64,000 bases of DNA from Cytobacillus praedii (GTDB taxonomy: Bacteria; Bacillota; Bacilli; Bacillales; Cytobacillaceae): contig NZ_LMBX01000005.1 of NCBI RefSeq assembly GCF_001439605.1, positions 62,001-126,000 on the forward strand. The letters run 5' to 3'. Below, in pieces: positions 7,818 to 16,320 of the stretch; within the stretch, counting starts at the first letter, position 1; the number at the start of each line of letters is the position of its first letter. Position numbers and translations under genes: made by a program. The notes under the pieces were generated by a model, which saw only the letters and a program-made list of their open reading frames with translations, made no database searches and was not told the origin of the DNA.

Positions 7818-9149
7818 ATGAAGTTATTAGTTATTGGAGGGGTAGCAGCGGGTATGTCTGCTGCTTCTAAACTAAAAAGATTAAATAAAGATGCGCAAAT
7901 TGTTGTTTATGAAAAAGGCAAATTTTTGTCGTATGGAGCATGTGGACTCCCGTATTATGTATCAGGAGAAAACGATGATTATACAAAAATGATTGCTAGA
8001 ACAAAGGAACAATTTGAGGAACAGGGTATGGAGATTTTTCTTCAGCACGAGGTTGTTAAGGTTGTTCCTGAAAAGAAACAGGTGATGATAAAGGATCTAG
8101 TCAAGAACAAGCTTTTTATTGATACCTATGACAAACTGATGATTGCCTCTGGAACAGTCCCTATAGTACCGCCATTTCCAGGTGTCAGTATGAAGAATAT
8201 ATACGGGCTGAAAACATTAGAAGATGGCATTCGCTTAAAGGAAATTACAGAGCAGCCCGAGATTCAAGATGTAGTAATTGTAGGCGGCGGCTATATCGGA
8301 ATTGAAGTTGTTGAAGCGATGATTAGACAGGGAAAAAGAGTCAGAGTGATCGAGCTTTCAGACAGGATATTGAAAACATTTGATAAGGAATTGACTGATC
8401 TTGCAGAAGACGAGTTAGTTAAACATGGGGTTAAGTTAAATCTCGAGGAAAAAGTTGAAGCCTTTATTGGTACTGAACAAGTTGAGTCTGTACAAACAGA
8501 TAAGGGTACTTATCGGGCTGATCTAGTTCTCCTTTCTATAGGTGTTAAGCCAGCAACGAAATTTTTAGAAGGTTCTGGCATTGCATTAAGTGAAAACGGT
8601 GCAGTCATTATTGATAGAGAGATGAGAACGAATATGCAAGATGTGTATTCTGCTGGGGATTGTGCACAGGTCTATCATAAGGTAATGGAGGAAAATACAC
8701 ATATTCCGCTTGGAACTAATGCCAATAAGTGTGGACGGATCGCTGGTTCTAATATAGCAGGACAGCATAACAAGTATGTTGGAACTTTAGGCAGCGCAGC
8801 GATCAAAATATGTGACTTAGAAATGGGCCGAACGGGACTATCAGAAGAAGAAGCAAAGAAATTAGCGATAGACTATACAACTGTATTTGTGAAAAGTGCT
8901 GACCATCCAGGCTATTACCCAAATCAAACCCCGATATGGATTAAGCTAATCTGTGAAAAGAGATCAAGAAGGATTCTTGGTGCTCAAGCGATAGGAAATA
9001 AGGGAGCGGTCCTTCGAATCGATATTTTTGCTGTTGCTATACATAATCAAATGACTGCTGATGAATTAGGTATGACTGATTTAGTGTATGCGCCTCCATT
9101 TGCAGGTGTATGGGATGCAGTTCATATCGCTTGTAATGCGGTAAAGTAA
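7818..9149 (+). CDS. CoA-disulfide reductase/NADH oxidase-like flavoprotein
   Basis: A 443-residue pyridine nucleotide-disulfide oxidoreductase. The first FAD-binding motif is VIGGVAAGMSA (residues 5-15). The single redox-active Cys42 sits in SYGACGLPYYVSG, as in CoA-disulfide reductases and related NADH oxidases. A second nucleotide fold begins VIVGGGYIGIE, and YSAGDCAQ marks the C-terminal FAD contact. A rhodanese domain is absent. ATG 7818 was chosen for its TAGGAG site; an upstream GTG at 7788 lacks one. In this operon it may reoxidise NADH or keep the CoA pool reduced (inference), since no alcohol dehydrogenase is present. Confidence 0.85.
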   Translation: MKLLVIGGVAAGMSAASKLKRLNKDAQIVVYEKGKFLSYGACGLPYYVSGENDDYTKMIARTKEQFEEQGMEIFLQHEVVKVVPEKKQVMIKDLVKNKLFIDTYDKLMIASGTVPIVPPFPGVSMKNIYGLKTLEDGIRLKEITEQPEIQDVVIVGGGYIGIEVVEAMIRQGKRVRVIELSDRILKTFDKELTDLAEDELVKHGVKLNLEEKVEAFIGTEQVESVQTDKGTYRADLVLLSIGVKPATKFLEGSGIALSENGAVIIDREMRTNMQDVYSAGDCAQVYHKVMEENTHIPLGTNANKCGRIAGSNIAGQHNKYVGTLGSAAIKICDLEMGRTGLSEEEAKKLAIDYTTVFVKSADHPGYYPNQTPIWIKLICEKRSRRILGAQAIGNKGAVLRIDIFAVAIHNQMTADELGMTDLVYAPPFAGVWDAVHIACNAVK

Positions 9150-9211
9150 TACATTACTTTATGAAATTAATAATAGACTAAAATGACACCTGAAAGATGG
9201 AGGTGGCCAAT

Positions 9212-10045
9212 ATGAAAAAGGTTAAAAGCTTAAAGGAAGCGGTGAACCTCATTAATGATGGGGATACCGTTTCATTTGGAGGAAATGTTCTTCATCGTGC
9301 ACCAATGGCAGCTGTTCGAGAAATAGCCCGGCAAAATAAAAAATCTCTAAAGCTAGTGAAAACAGCGGGAGCACAGGATATCGATTTATTATGCGCGATG
9401 GATTGCGTGGAATCTGTAGATGCAGGATTTGTCAGCTATGAGACGAAATATGGATTAGCCAACCATTATCGCCAAGGTGTACAATCTGGGAAAATTAAAG
9501 GAAATGAACATGCTTGCTATACGGTCATTTGCGCTCTCCGAGGAGCTTCGATGAATGTGCCCTTTATGCCTGTGAAGGGGCTAAATGCTGGTGATCTCTT
9601 AGTGAAGAATGATTATTTTGTAGTTGTAGAGGATCCGTTTAGCGGAGAACCAATTACCCTTGTAAAAACTATTGTCCCTGATGTAGCGATTATCCATGTA
9701 CAAGAGTGTGATGAAAAAGGGAATGCAATTATTTATGGACCTAAATTTGAAGATATACTCATAAGCCGAGCTGCAAATAAAGTGATCATTACAACTGAAC
9801 AAATCGTTCCAGAGAGCAGGATTAAATTAAATACGGAACGAATAGACATTCCAGGATTTTTGGTTCACTCAATTGTTCAAGTTCCGAATGGTGCAGCTCC
9901 TGCCTCTTGTTACAAAAAGTATGAAGTCGATGATAAATCGGTTTCAGCTTTTATAAAAATGAGTAGTAAGGATGAAATTAGGGATTACTTGAAAGCGTAT
10001 GAAACAAAGGATTACTTAGGAGAAAGGATGGGAAGACGACTATGA
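9212..10045 (+). CDS. CoA transferase, subunit A
   Basis: This 277-residue protein belongs to the glutaconate/3-oxoacid CoA-transferase alpha family: INDGDTVSFGGNVLHRAPMAAVREIAR at the N-terminus, split here as GDTVSFGG and RAPMAAVREIA, then a long Rossmann-like domain with VPFMPVKGLNAGDLL and PDVAIIHVQECDEKGN. ATG 9212 follows GGAGGTGG at 9199-9206. Its stop overlaps the start of subunit B by 4 bases, so the two are made together. In this locus it may exchange the CoA of the acyl-CoA made by the BMC, but the substrate is not evident. Confidence 0.85.
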   Translation: MKKVKSLKEAVNLINDGDTVSFGGNVLHRAPMAAVREIARQNKKSLKLVKTAGAQDIDLLCAMDCVESVDAGFVSYETKYGLANHYRQGVQSGKIKGNEHACYTVICALRGASMNVPFMPVKGLNAGDLLVKNDYFVVVEDPFSGEPITLVKTIVPDVAIIHVQECDEKGNAIIYGPKFEDILISRAANKVIITTEQIVPESRIKLNTERIDIPGFLVHSIVQVPNGAAPASCYKKYEVDDKSVSAFIKMSSKDEIRDYLKAYETKDYLGERMGRRL

Positions 10046-10767
10046 TGACTGAAGGATATAGGGTTAGTGACATCATGACATGCTGTATTTCCAATATGCT
10101 TCAAGATAATGAAACCGTCTTTCACGGAGTCTCCTCTCATTTGCCAATGGTTGCAATGAAGTTAGCCAAATCGATGCATGCACCGGATTTGGTACATTTA
10201 AACATTCCTGGCGGTGTAAATCCAAGTTCTATCAAACAAGCATCCTATTCATCTGCAGGTGCTGATTTATTGGGTACAGCTGAGGCATATTTTCCATTAG
10301 AAGAAGTATTTGACCTTTCAATGCGTGGTAAGCTAGATGTTGCATTCCTTGGTGGAATCCAATTCGATGTGAATGGGAATGTGAATGCATCGGTTATTGG
10401 TGATTATCATAAACCGAAAGTTAGACTTCCTGGTGGAGCAGGCAGTGCGGTTCTTATTCCTACGGCCAAAAAAGCAATCATTTGGAGAGTCAAGCATGAC
10501 AAAAGGACGTTTGTAGAGACGGTTGACTTTACAACTACTAGAGGGAATTTATGGAGAATTGTTACTCCTCTTTGTATTTTTGAATATCGAAAAGGAAAAC
10601 TGCATCTTGAAAGCATTCATCCGACATCAAGCTTAGAAGAAGTAAAGAACAATACAGGCTTTGAGCTGATATATGATGAGATCAAATATACGGATTCCCC
10701 AACTAATCTGGAGCTTGCTACGTTAAAGAAAATAGACCCATATGATTATCGTTCAATTGAATTTTAG
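10042..10767 (+). CDS. CoA transferase-like, subunit B
   Basis: A 241-residue protein of the CoA-transferase beta family (COG2057-like), showing FHGVSSHLPMVAMKLAK, then GADLLGTAEAYF and FLGGIQFDVNGNVNASVIGD, with VRLPGGAGSAVLIP. At the place where class I enzymes carry the catalytic Glu of the SENG-type motif, this protein reads LNIPGGVNPSS, with no acid. This resembles CoA-transferase-fold hydrolases such as IpdB, which also lack that Glu. The pair may therefore not be a simple transferase. It is the last gene of the BMC operon and is followed by a terminator. Confidence 0.75.
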   Translation: MMTEGYRVSDIMTCCISNMLQDNETVFHGVSSHLPMVAMKLAKSMHAPDLVHLNIPGGVNPSSIKQASYSSAGADLLGTAEAYFPLEEVFDLSMRGKLDVAFLGGIQFDVNGNVNASVIGDYHKPKVRLPGGAGSAVLIPTAKKAIIWRVKHDKRTFVETVDFTTTRGNLWRIVTPLCIFEYRKGKLHLESIHPTSSLEEVKNNTGFELIYDEIKYTDSPTNLELATLKKIDPYDYRSIEF

Positions 10768-10774
10768 TATGCAG

Positions 10775-10817
10775 AGACCTTCATGTTTTCTAACGACCTT
10801 GAAGGTCTTTTTATTTT
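10775..10817 (+). terminator. Terminator of the BMC operon
   Basis: AGACCTTCA (10775-10783) pairs with TGAAGGTCT (10800-10808), followed by a T-rich run to about 10817. It ends the BMC/CoA-transferase transcript. Confidence 0.88.
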
Positions 10818-11033
10818 TTATTAATCAAACAGATTACTTTAACTTTCTATATATAAGAAATAATATGTTCACGTTATAATTGTTATAAGACGTGATCTTT
10901 AAAGAGAAAGACTGAAGAAATGTTATATTTGGATGCTCATTCAGTAATTTTGTTTAAGAAGCAATCAGAAAAAATGTTTGAGAAAAGCAATGAAAACGTA
11001 TGAACCTTTTTTCGAATGGGGAGGTTTGAAGAA

Positions 11034-11807
11034 ATGGGAATCATTCAATTAACTAAAAATACAATTGAAACCGAACATATCTGCTGTGCTTTAGGGGCAA
11101 AGCAATATGAAAATGCTGTAAGTGAAAAGAAGAAGTGGATAAGAGAGAGAATGGATGAAGGACTGGTATTTAGTCGGCTAGATGAACGCGCAAAAGTATT
11201 TATAGAATATTTGCCTGCTGAAATGGCGTGGGTTCCTATACAAGCACCAAATTATATGTATATTAACTGCTTGTGGATTTCAGGCAGGTATAAAAATAAT
11301 GGGTATGCAAAGCAATTGTTAAGTGAATGTAGAGAAGATGCACGGAATCGCGGAATGGATGGGATTGTACATATCGTTGGCCAGAAGAAATACCCTTATT
11401 TGAGTGATAAACAATTTTTTCAATACATGGGGTTTGAGGAAGTAGATCAAGCTGACCCTTATTTTCAATTAGTAACATTGAAATGGAATGACCAAGCAGT
11501 AATGCCTGCTTTTAACAAACAGGTAAAAACAATATCAGATGATAAAGGTATTTCTATTTATTACACAGCTCAGTGTCCATTTGCTGTCGGTATCATAGAT
11601 GATTTAAGGAAAGTAGCAGAGAGCAAAGATGTGTTGTTTAAAACTTTCCATATCAGAACAAGAGAGGAAGCGCAAAACGCACCAACAATATGGACAACGT
11701 TTGGAATTTTTTATAATGGGGTGTTCATCACACACGAAATTATCAGCGCAAACAAATTTGAGAAATTATTAACGAAACTTATGGAAGGAAACTCCAAACA
11801 GTTATAG
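11034..11807 (+). CDS. yoaP: YoaP-like GNAT acetyltransferase
   Basis: A 257-residue two-domain protein. Residues 1-150 form a GNAT acetyltransferase domain with the acetyl-CoA loop region ISGRYKNNGYAKQLL. Residues about 165-250 form the YoaP-type thioredoxin-like domain, with a single cysteine in YYTAQCPFAVG and a TWTTFGIFYNG-type segment. Both domains match Bacillus YoaP, whose substrate is unknown. ATG 11034 has GGGGAGG nine bases upstream; the in-frame ATG at 11016 has none. It appears monocistronic. Confidence 0.8.
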   Translation: MGIIQLTKNTIETEHICCALGAKQYENAVSEKKKWIRERMDEGLVFSRLDERAKVFIEYLPAEMAWVPIQAPNYMYINCLWISGRYKNNGYAKQLLSECREDARNRGMDGIVHIVGQKKYPYLSDKQFFQYMGFEEVDQADPYFQLVTLKWNDQAVMPAFNKQVKTISDDKGISIYYTAQCPFAVGIIDDLRKVAESKDVLFKTFHIRTREEAQNAPTIWTTFGIFYNGVFITHEIISANKFEKLLTKLMEGNSKQL

Positions 11808-11924
11808 GATAAGGGCGTTATTTAGTTGAAGTTCTTTAATTATAATATAGAAAGGGGTCAACTTTTAAACAGAAGGGTATAATAAATAGAAATAACTATT
11901 GAAAGAGGAAGTGTTCTTGGTCCA

Positions 11925-13400
11925 ATGGATGAACAATACAAATTAAATGAGACGAGCTGGAATTTTAATAACAGTTATGCTATGCTGCCGAAAACATTTT
12001 ATTCTAGCATGAGTCCAAATCCTGTTCGCGAACCAAAGCTTGTCATACTTAATGGTTCATTAGCAGAATCACTTGGACTTAATATCCAGGAGCTGCAATT
12101 GGAAGAAAATGTTTCAATGTTTGGTGGAAATTTATTCCCTGACAATGCTTTCCCGCTTGCCCAAGCCTATGCAGGTCATCAATTTGGGCATTTTACCATG
12201 TTAGGAGATGGGCGAGCCTTACTGGTAGGAGAGCAGATAACTCCTAAAGGTGAACGGTTCGATATACAGCTGAAGGGCTCAGGCAAAACCCCATATTCCC
12301 GAGGAGGGGATGGAAGGGCAGGACTTGGACCGATGCTTAGAGAGTACATCATTAGTGAGGCAATGCATGGGCTTGGAATTCCAACTACCCGCAGTTTAGC
12401 GGTGGTTACAACTGGGGAGTCAATTATCCGCGAAACCTATTTACCGGGTGCTATACTGACTAGGGTGGCAGCTAGTCATATTCGTGTTGGGACTTTTCAA
12501 TATGCAGCCAAATTAAGTTCAGAGGAAAATCTCAAGATTCTTGCAGATTATACAATCAATCGCCATTTTCCAGAAATGAATTCGAGTGAAAACCGTTACC
12601 TTTCTCTTCTTCAAGAAGTCATCAATCGTCAAGCAAAGCTGATTGCTAAGTGGCAGCTAGCAGGTTTTATTCATGGGGTGATGAACACCGACAATATGAG
12701 CATTTGCGGAGAAACGATTGATTACGGCCCGTGTGCTTTCATGGATACTTATGATCCGGGAACTGTTTTCAGTTCAATAGATACAAGAGGACGATATGCG
12801 TATGGCAACCAGCCGTATATCGCTTCATGGAATCTCGCGCGGTTCGCAGAAACCCTATTGCCGCTGTTGCATGATAATGAGGAAAAAGCGCTTGAAATGG
12901 CTCAGAATGCGATTGCACAATTTACAGAATCATTTCAGGTAAACTGGCTAGCAGGGATGAGAGCAAAACTAGGGATATTCCATGCTGACGAGCAAGATGA
13001 AACCCTTGTTAAAGAACTTCTAAAATTAATGGAGAAATATCAAGCAGATTATACAAATACATTTCGTGCACTAACCTTTGATAAATACAAGGATTTAGAC
13101 TTATTTAACAAGGCAGAATTTAGCCAATGGGTAGAGTTGTGGCAGGTAAGACTGCAAAGGCAGCAGGAATCGAAAGAAGCATCAAACCAGTTAATGCGGG
13201 ATTCTAATCCAGCGGTCATTCCACGTAATCACCGGGTGGAGGAAGCACTTGCTTCCGCAGTGAATGAGGGAGATTACAGTGTCATGGAAAGGCTTCTTAA
13301 AGTTTTATCAAACCCATACGAACATACAGAAAAACAAGCAGAATATTGCACACCTCCTTCACCATCTGAACGTCTATACCGAACTTTTTGCGGAACATAA
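11925..13400 (+). CDS. selO: Protein adenylyltransferase SelO (YdiU family)
   Basis: A full-length 491-residue SelO/YdiU pseudokinase, which transfers AMP from ATP to Ser/Thr/Tyr of target proteins. Motifs are [11 protein letters not shown] and [12 protein letters not shown] near the N-terminus, [29 protein letters not shown], and the metal-binding GVMNTDNMS and [12 protein letters not shown]. The last residues, YRTFCGT, keep the near-terminal cysteine that aligns with the selenocysteine of eukaryotic SelO. The usual SRRGDGRA reads SRGGDGRA here. ATG 11925 is the only start in frame; its ribosome binding site, AAGAGGAAG, is rather distant (about 14 bases). Confidence 0.93.
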   Translation: MDEQYKLNETSWNFNNSYAMLPKTFYSSMSPNPVREPKLVILNGSLAESLGLNIQELQLEENVSMFGGNLFPDNAFPLAQAYAGHQFGHFTMLGDGRALLVGEQITPKGERFDIQLKGSGKTPYSRGGDGRAGLGPMLREYIISEAMHGLGIPTTRSLAVVTTGESIIRETYLPGAILTRVAASHIRVGTFQYAAKLSSEENLKILADYTINRHFPEMNSSENRYLSLLQEVINRQAKLIAKWQLAGFIHGVMNTDNMSICGETIDYGPCAFMDTYDPGTVFSSIDTRGRYAYGNQPYIASWNLARFAETLLPLLHDNEEKALEMAQNAIAQFTESFQVNWLAGMRAKLGIFHADEQDETLVKELLKLMEKYQADYTNTFRALTFDKYKDLDLFNKAEFSQWVELWQVRLQRQQESKEASNQLMRDSNPAVIPRNHRVEEALASAVNEGDYSVMERLLKVLSNPYEHTEKQAEYCTPPSPSERLYRTFCGT

Positions 13401-13467
13401 TAAATTAGCTTATCTATTCGTTATTATCTGCTTAACTTATTATTATTTTTAATTGGGGGACATACTT

Positions 13468-13974
13468 GTGGAACGTAAGATCCAAAAAATCTCTGCAAAC
13501 CTATGGTTTGATACACAAGCAGAAGAGGCAGCAGAATTTTATACTACTATTTTTAATCATTCAAAATTAGGGAGAATCATCCGTTATGGAAAAGAAAGGC
13601 ATATAATAGGTGGAATAACAGAGGGTACTGCCATGACTGTAGAATTTGAATTAGAAGGACAAACTTTCATCGCATTAAATGGCGGTCCGCACTTCAAATT
13701 TAATGAAGCGATCTCTTTTATTGTTAATTGTGATACGCAGGAAGAAATTGACTATTATTGGAATAACCTTTCAGTAGGAGGAGACGAAAAAGCACAAGTG
13801 TGCGGCTGGCTGAAGGATAAATATGGAGTCTCTTGGCAAATCGTTCCCTCTAATTTGAACAAATGGCTGAGTGATCCAAATCCAAATAAAACAGAAAGAG
13901 TGATGAAAGCACTCCTTCAAACGAAGAAAAAAATTAATATGAATGCGTTAATTCTGGCGTATGAAGAGGAATAA
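13468..13974 (+). CDS. VOC-family protein, PhnB/3-demethylubiquinone methyltransferase-like
   Basis: This 168-residue protein resembles the PhnB-like branch of the vicinal oxygen chelate fold: QKISANLWFDTQAEEAAEFYTT at the start (quoted in part as NLWFDTQAEEAAEFY), FIALNGGPHFKFNEAISF in the middle, and KDKYGVSWQIVPS late. Such proteins are widespread in Bacillus and mostly uncharacterised; the family annotation as a methyltransferase is historical. GTG 13468 has GGGGGA 7 bases upstream and is preferred over TTG 13453. Confidence 0.8.
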   Translation: MERKIQKISANLWFDTQAEEAAEFYTTIFNHSKLGRIIRYGKERHIIGGITEGTAMTVEFELEGQTFIALNGGPHFKFNEAISFIVNCDTQEEIDYYWNNLSVGGDEKAQVCGWLKDKYGVSWQIVPSNLNKWLSDPNPNKTERVMKALLQTKKKINMNALILAYEEE

Positions 13975-14064
13975 TTTCACTAGGAGAGTTATGAATGTGA
14001 AATTTCAAAAACTTGATACGATAGAAGATATATGAAACTCAATAAACGCAATTCGGAATCAGCC

Positions 14065-14114
14065 AAAAAGATCAACCCCTCCCAGTAAAATCTAACCAGG
14101 GGCTTGATCTTTTT
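14065..14114. terminator. Bidirectional terminator
   Basis: AAAAAGATCAA followed by CCCCT pairs with AGGGG and TTGATCTTTTT across a loop of about 18 bases, with one bulge. It lies between the VOC gene and the convergent DinB gene and has T-runs on both sides. Confidence 0.85.
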
Positions 14115-14123
14115 CATTTCACA

Positions 14124-14648
14124 CTATTTTTTCAATATACTTAAATATTCAATCCAAGGACCCACATCTGTTCCATATCTTTTAGCCATCACTCGAATGA
14201 TTTGCCCGATATGGGTTAAATCATGAGCGACCCAAGTGGATATCACTTCTCTTACCTTCACTGAACCAAATACGGGGTGTGTACCCAATAATTCAAGATG
14301 CTGTTCAGGGTTTACTAACTCTTTTAGTCTTGAAATATTTTGTGCTCTTAATATGCTAAATTCCTGCAGCTTTTGTTCTAAGGGAACGTTGATTTCGTTA
14401 TTTAAATGTGCAAACCGATCATATGGAGGGAAGGTTTTATTACTGGCATCTGATAGGATCAATTCCAGTCTTTGTATCCAATTATTTTTCTCACCCTCAA
14501 TAAGATGTTCTACGACTTCAATAGCATTCCACGTTTCATCGCCCTCATTACATCGCAGCCATCCTTCTGATAAACCTGTTAAAAAATACGATAAGGATTG
14601 TGGGGTTCTTTCCAAAACCTCAATAGCTTCTTTCAAATTAAAGTTCAT
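14124..14648 (-). CDS. DinB-family protein
   Basis: A 174-residue four-helix-bundle protein of the DinB/YfiT group. The metal-binding histidine triad is visible as His48 (VVEHLIEGE), His142 and His146 (VAHDLTHIGQI). These proteins are linked to DNA damage responses or thiol transfer (bacillithiol-type enzymes), but this member has no assigned reaction. It has its own start with an AGGAAG-type site and faces the luciferase-like gene divergently. Confidence 0.82.
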   Translation of the reverse strand: MNFNLKEAIEVLERTPQSLSYFLTGLSEGWLRCNEGDETWNAIEVVEHLIEGEKNNWIQRLELILSDASNKTFPPYDRFAHLNNEINVPLEQKLQEFSILRAQNISRLKELVNPEQHLELLGTHPVFGSVKVREVISTWVAHDLTHIGQIIRVMAKRYGTDVGPWIEYLSILKK

Positions 14649-14866
14649 AGTATTCTTCCTTCCTTTTATATATTCTGTAAATTTTAACGATTATGATTAT
14701 AGAAATGAATATTTGTCATTTAAAATGCTTTTTTCTTGCGAAAAATACGTTAAAACAACACTATTAAGTAAGTACAATTTGTATGTGTTAATTATACTAG
14801 ACTTATCCGTTAAGTATGCTAACCTTTGGTATAAAAAAGTACATAGATTTAATAGGAGGAATTTAG

Positions 14867-15919
14867 ATGGAAATTGGTGTAAGCACATTTGTAGAAACAA
14901 CACCTGATGTGAAAACTGGAAAGGTAATTAGTCATGCACAGCGTATTCGAGAAGTAGTGGAAGAGATTGTCCTTGCTGATCAGGTTGGCTTGGATGTGTT
15001 TGGAGTAGGTGAACATCACCGTATTGATTATGCCGCATCATCACCAGCTGTTATCCTAGCTGCGGCTGCTTCACGAACAGAGAAGATCAGACTTACGAGT
15101 GCAGTAACCGTTTTATCTTCAGCTGATCCAGTAAGAGTATTTCAGGATTTTGCAACCGTTGATGCGATCTCAAATGGGCGTGCAGAAATCATGGCAGGAA
15201 GGGGTTCCTTTATCGAATCGTTTCCATTGTTTGGCTATGATTTAAATGACTATGACGAGTTGTTCGAAGAGAAGCTTGAATTATTGTTGAAAATTGTGGC
15301 GGCTGAGAAGGTGACATGGAAAGGGGGACATCGACCAGCCATTCAAAATCTGGGCGTGTATCCACGCCCAGTTCAGGACCCTCTCCCAGTATGGATTGGA
15401 AGCGGTGGAAATTCGGAATCTGTCGTTCGCGCTGGGATATTAGGTCTTCCGCTCGTACTTGCAATTATAGGTGGACGCCCCCTGCAGTTTGCTGCACTTG
15501 TAAAGCTATATAAGAGAGCAGCAGCACATGCTGGACATGATATATCAAAGTTAACCGTCGCTTCTCATTCACACGGTTTTATTTCTGAAGATAAGGAATC
15601 AGCAGCAGATAAATTTTTCCCTTCCACTCATTATGTAATGAATAAATTGGGGAAAGAGCGTGGCTGGGGACCTTATACTCGTTCTAGTTTCGATGATGCC
15701 CGCAGCTTAGAAGGTGCATTATATGTCGGTGATCCAGAAACTGTTGCAGAAAAAATCATTTATTTACGAAAGAATGTTGGGATTACTCGTTTTATGCTCC
15801 ATGTACCAGTTGGAACGATGCCGCATGAGGAAGTCATGGGGGCAATTGAGTTGTTAGGGAAAGAAGTGGCACCTATAGTTCGGGAAGAAGTAGCAAAATG
15901 GGAAAGAGAAGAAAGGTAA
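14867..15919 (+). CDS. Luciferase-like (LLM class) flavin-dependent oxidoreductase
   Basis: A 350-residue bacterial-luciferase-fold protein that probably uses FMNH2 or F420-like flavin chemistry. Family landmarks are VGEHHRIDYAASSPAVILAAAASRT (seen as VGEHHRIDYAASSPAV), LTSAVTVLSSADPVRVFQDFA, ISNGRAEIMAGRGS and PLPVWIGSGGN. AGGAGG at 14854-14859 precedes ATG 14867. The substrate is unknown. It is monocistronic, with a 218-base divergent promoter region shared with the DinB gene. Confidence 0.88.
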   Translation: MEIGVSTFVETTPDVKTGKVISHAQRIREVVEEIVLADQVGLDVFGVGEHHRIDYAASSPAVILAAAASRTEKIRLTSAVTVLSSADPVRVFQDFATVDAISNGRAEIMAGRGSFIESFPLFGYDLNDYDELFEEKLELLLKIVAAEKVTWKGGHRPAIQNLGVYPRPVQDPLPVWIGSGGNSESVVRAGILGLPLVLAIIGGRPLQFAALVKLYKRAAAHAGHDISKLTVASHSHGFISEDKESAADKFFPSTHYVMNKLGKERGWGPYTRSSFDDARSLEGALYVGDPETVAEKIIYLRKNVGITRFMLHVPVGTMPHEEVMGAIELLGKEVAPIVREEVAKWEREER

Positions 15920-16024
15920 TATTGTTCCTTCTAGGATAAACCTAAGGCTTTATATAGCAAATATAAGAAAATATATCTATTTTTTAGACAAATCTAACAA
16001 CTTACAGAACAAACGTTCCTGTTG

Positions 16025-16033
16025 TGTTATAAT
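16025..16033 (+). promoter_or_regulatory. Extended -10 promoter of the toxin gene
   Basis: TGTTATAAT is a full extended -10 element (TGn plus TATAAT 16028-16033) about 65 bases before the toxin start. No good -35 box is seen at standard spacing, as is common for extended -10 promoters. Confidence 0.6.
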
Positions 16034-16054
16034 TTTAATAGCAATAGGATAGGA

Positions 16055-16197
16055 AGCTCAAGGGTGGTTAGCATTCCCTAGTGAAAGGGGGTGCTGCCTA
16101 TGTCGGTCTTTCAGACAATCATGATCATGATTGCGTTTGCAAGTTTGATTGTATCGATCATTGCTTTAACACAAAAAAAGTAATCCACCCTTGAGCT
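16055..16197. repeat. 5'-3' complementary arms in the toxin transcript
   Basis: The 13-base AGCTCAAGGGTGG at 16055-16067 is exactly complementary to CCACCCTTGAGCT at 16185-16197. In the toxin mRNA this joins the leader to the region just after the stop codon. Such long-range closure is known to keep type I toxin mRNAs poorly translated; here it is inferred from the sequence. Confidence 0.7.
16100..16183 (+). CDS. Putative holin-like small toxin
   Basis: A 27-residue hydrophobic peptide, MSVFQTIMIMIAFASLIVSI followed by IALTQKK: a short N-terminus, one membrane segment (about residues 5-23) and a charged tail. It closely resembles the putative holin-like toxin family of Bacillales (TxpA/BsrG-like peptides), which depolarise the membrane when the antisense RNA is absent. 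AAGGGGG at about 16085-16091 precedes ATG 16100. It is flanked by an extended -10 promoter, complementary mRNA arms and a shared bidirectional terminator. Confidence 0.75.
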   Translation: MSVFQTIMIMIAFASLIVSIIALTQKK

Positions 16198-16227
16198 CGC
16201 CCGGCAAGAGAGATGGATTACTTTTTT
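16172..16227. terminator. Bidirectional terminator shared by toxin and antisense RNA
   Basis: AAAAAAGTAATCCA pairs perfectly with TGGATTACTTTTTT (14 bp), with T-runs on both strands. The loop contains the sequence complementary to the toxin leader. The left arm overlaps the last codons of the toxin. Confidence 0.85.
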
Positions 16228-16320
16228 ATCCTGCTGATCCCCTATAAGGACCTAGCTATTGCATCGACCGTTCAGTGTAACCAGCACTGACGGTCTTTTT
16301 TATTATATGATTATTCTATA
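16175..16320 (-). ncRNA. Candidate antisense antitoxin RNA
   Basis: On the minus strand a TATAAT (complement of 16326-16331) could start an RNA near 16320 that runs through a hairpin (16266-16295) and ends at the shared terminator. It would be complementary to the toxin 3' end. Short direct repeats in both genes (ATTCCCTA 16073-16080 with ATCCCCTA 16237-16244; TGTCGGTCTTT 16101-16111 with TGACGGTCTTT 16288-16298) would give extra pairing near the toxin start, as in Fst/par loci. The -35 box is weak, so this is a proposal. Confidence 0.4.
16266..16301 (+). terminator. Second hairpin with T-run after the toxin locus
   Basis: GACCGT and CAGTG pair with CACTG and ACGGTC (one bulge), followed by TTTTTT. 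On the plus strand it is a back-up terminator; on the minus strand it would be the 5' stem-loop of the antisense RNA. Confidence 0.7.

Noticed and set aside
10870-10894. Dyad CACGT...ACGTG with TTATAA words inside, upstream of the yoaP-like gene
   Set aside because: The inner bases are out of register by one, so symmetry is poor; it may simply contain a -10 box.
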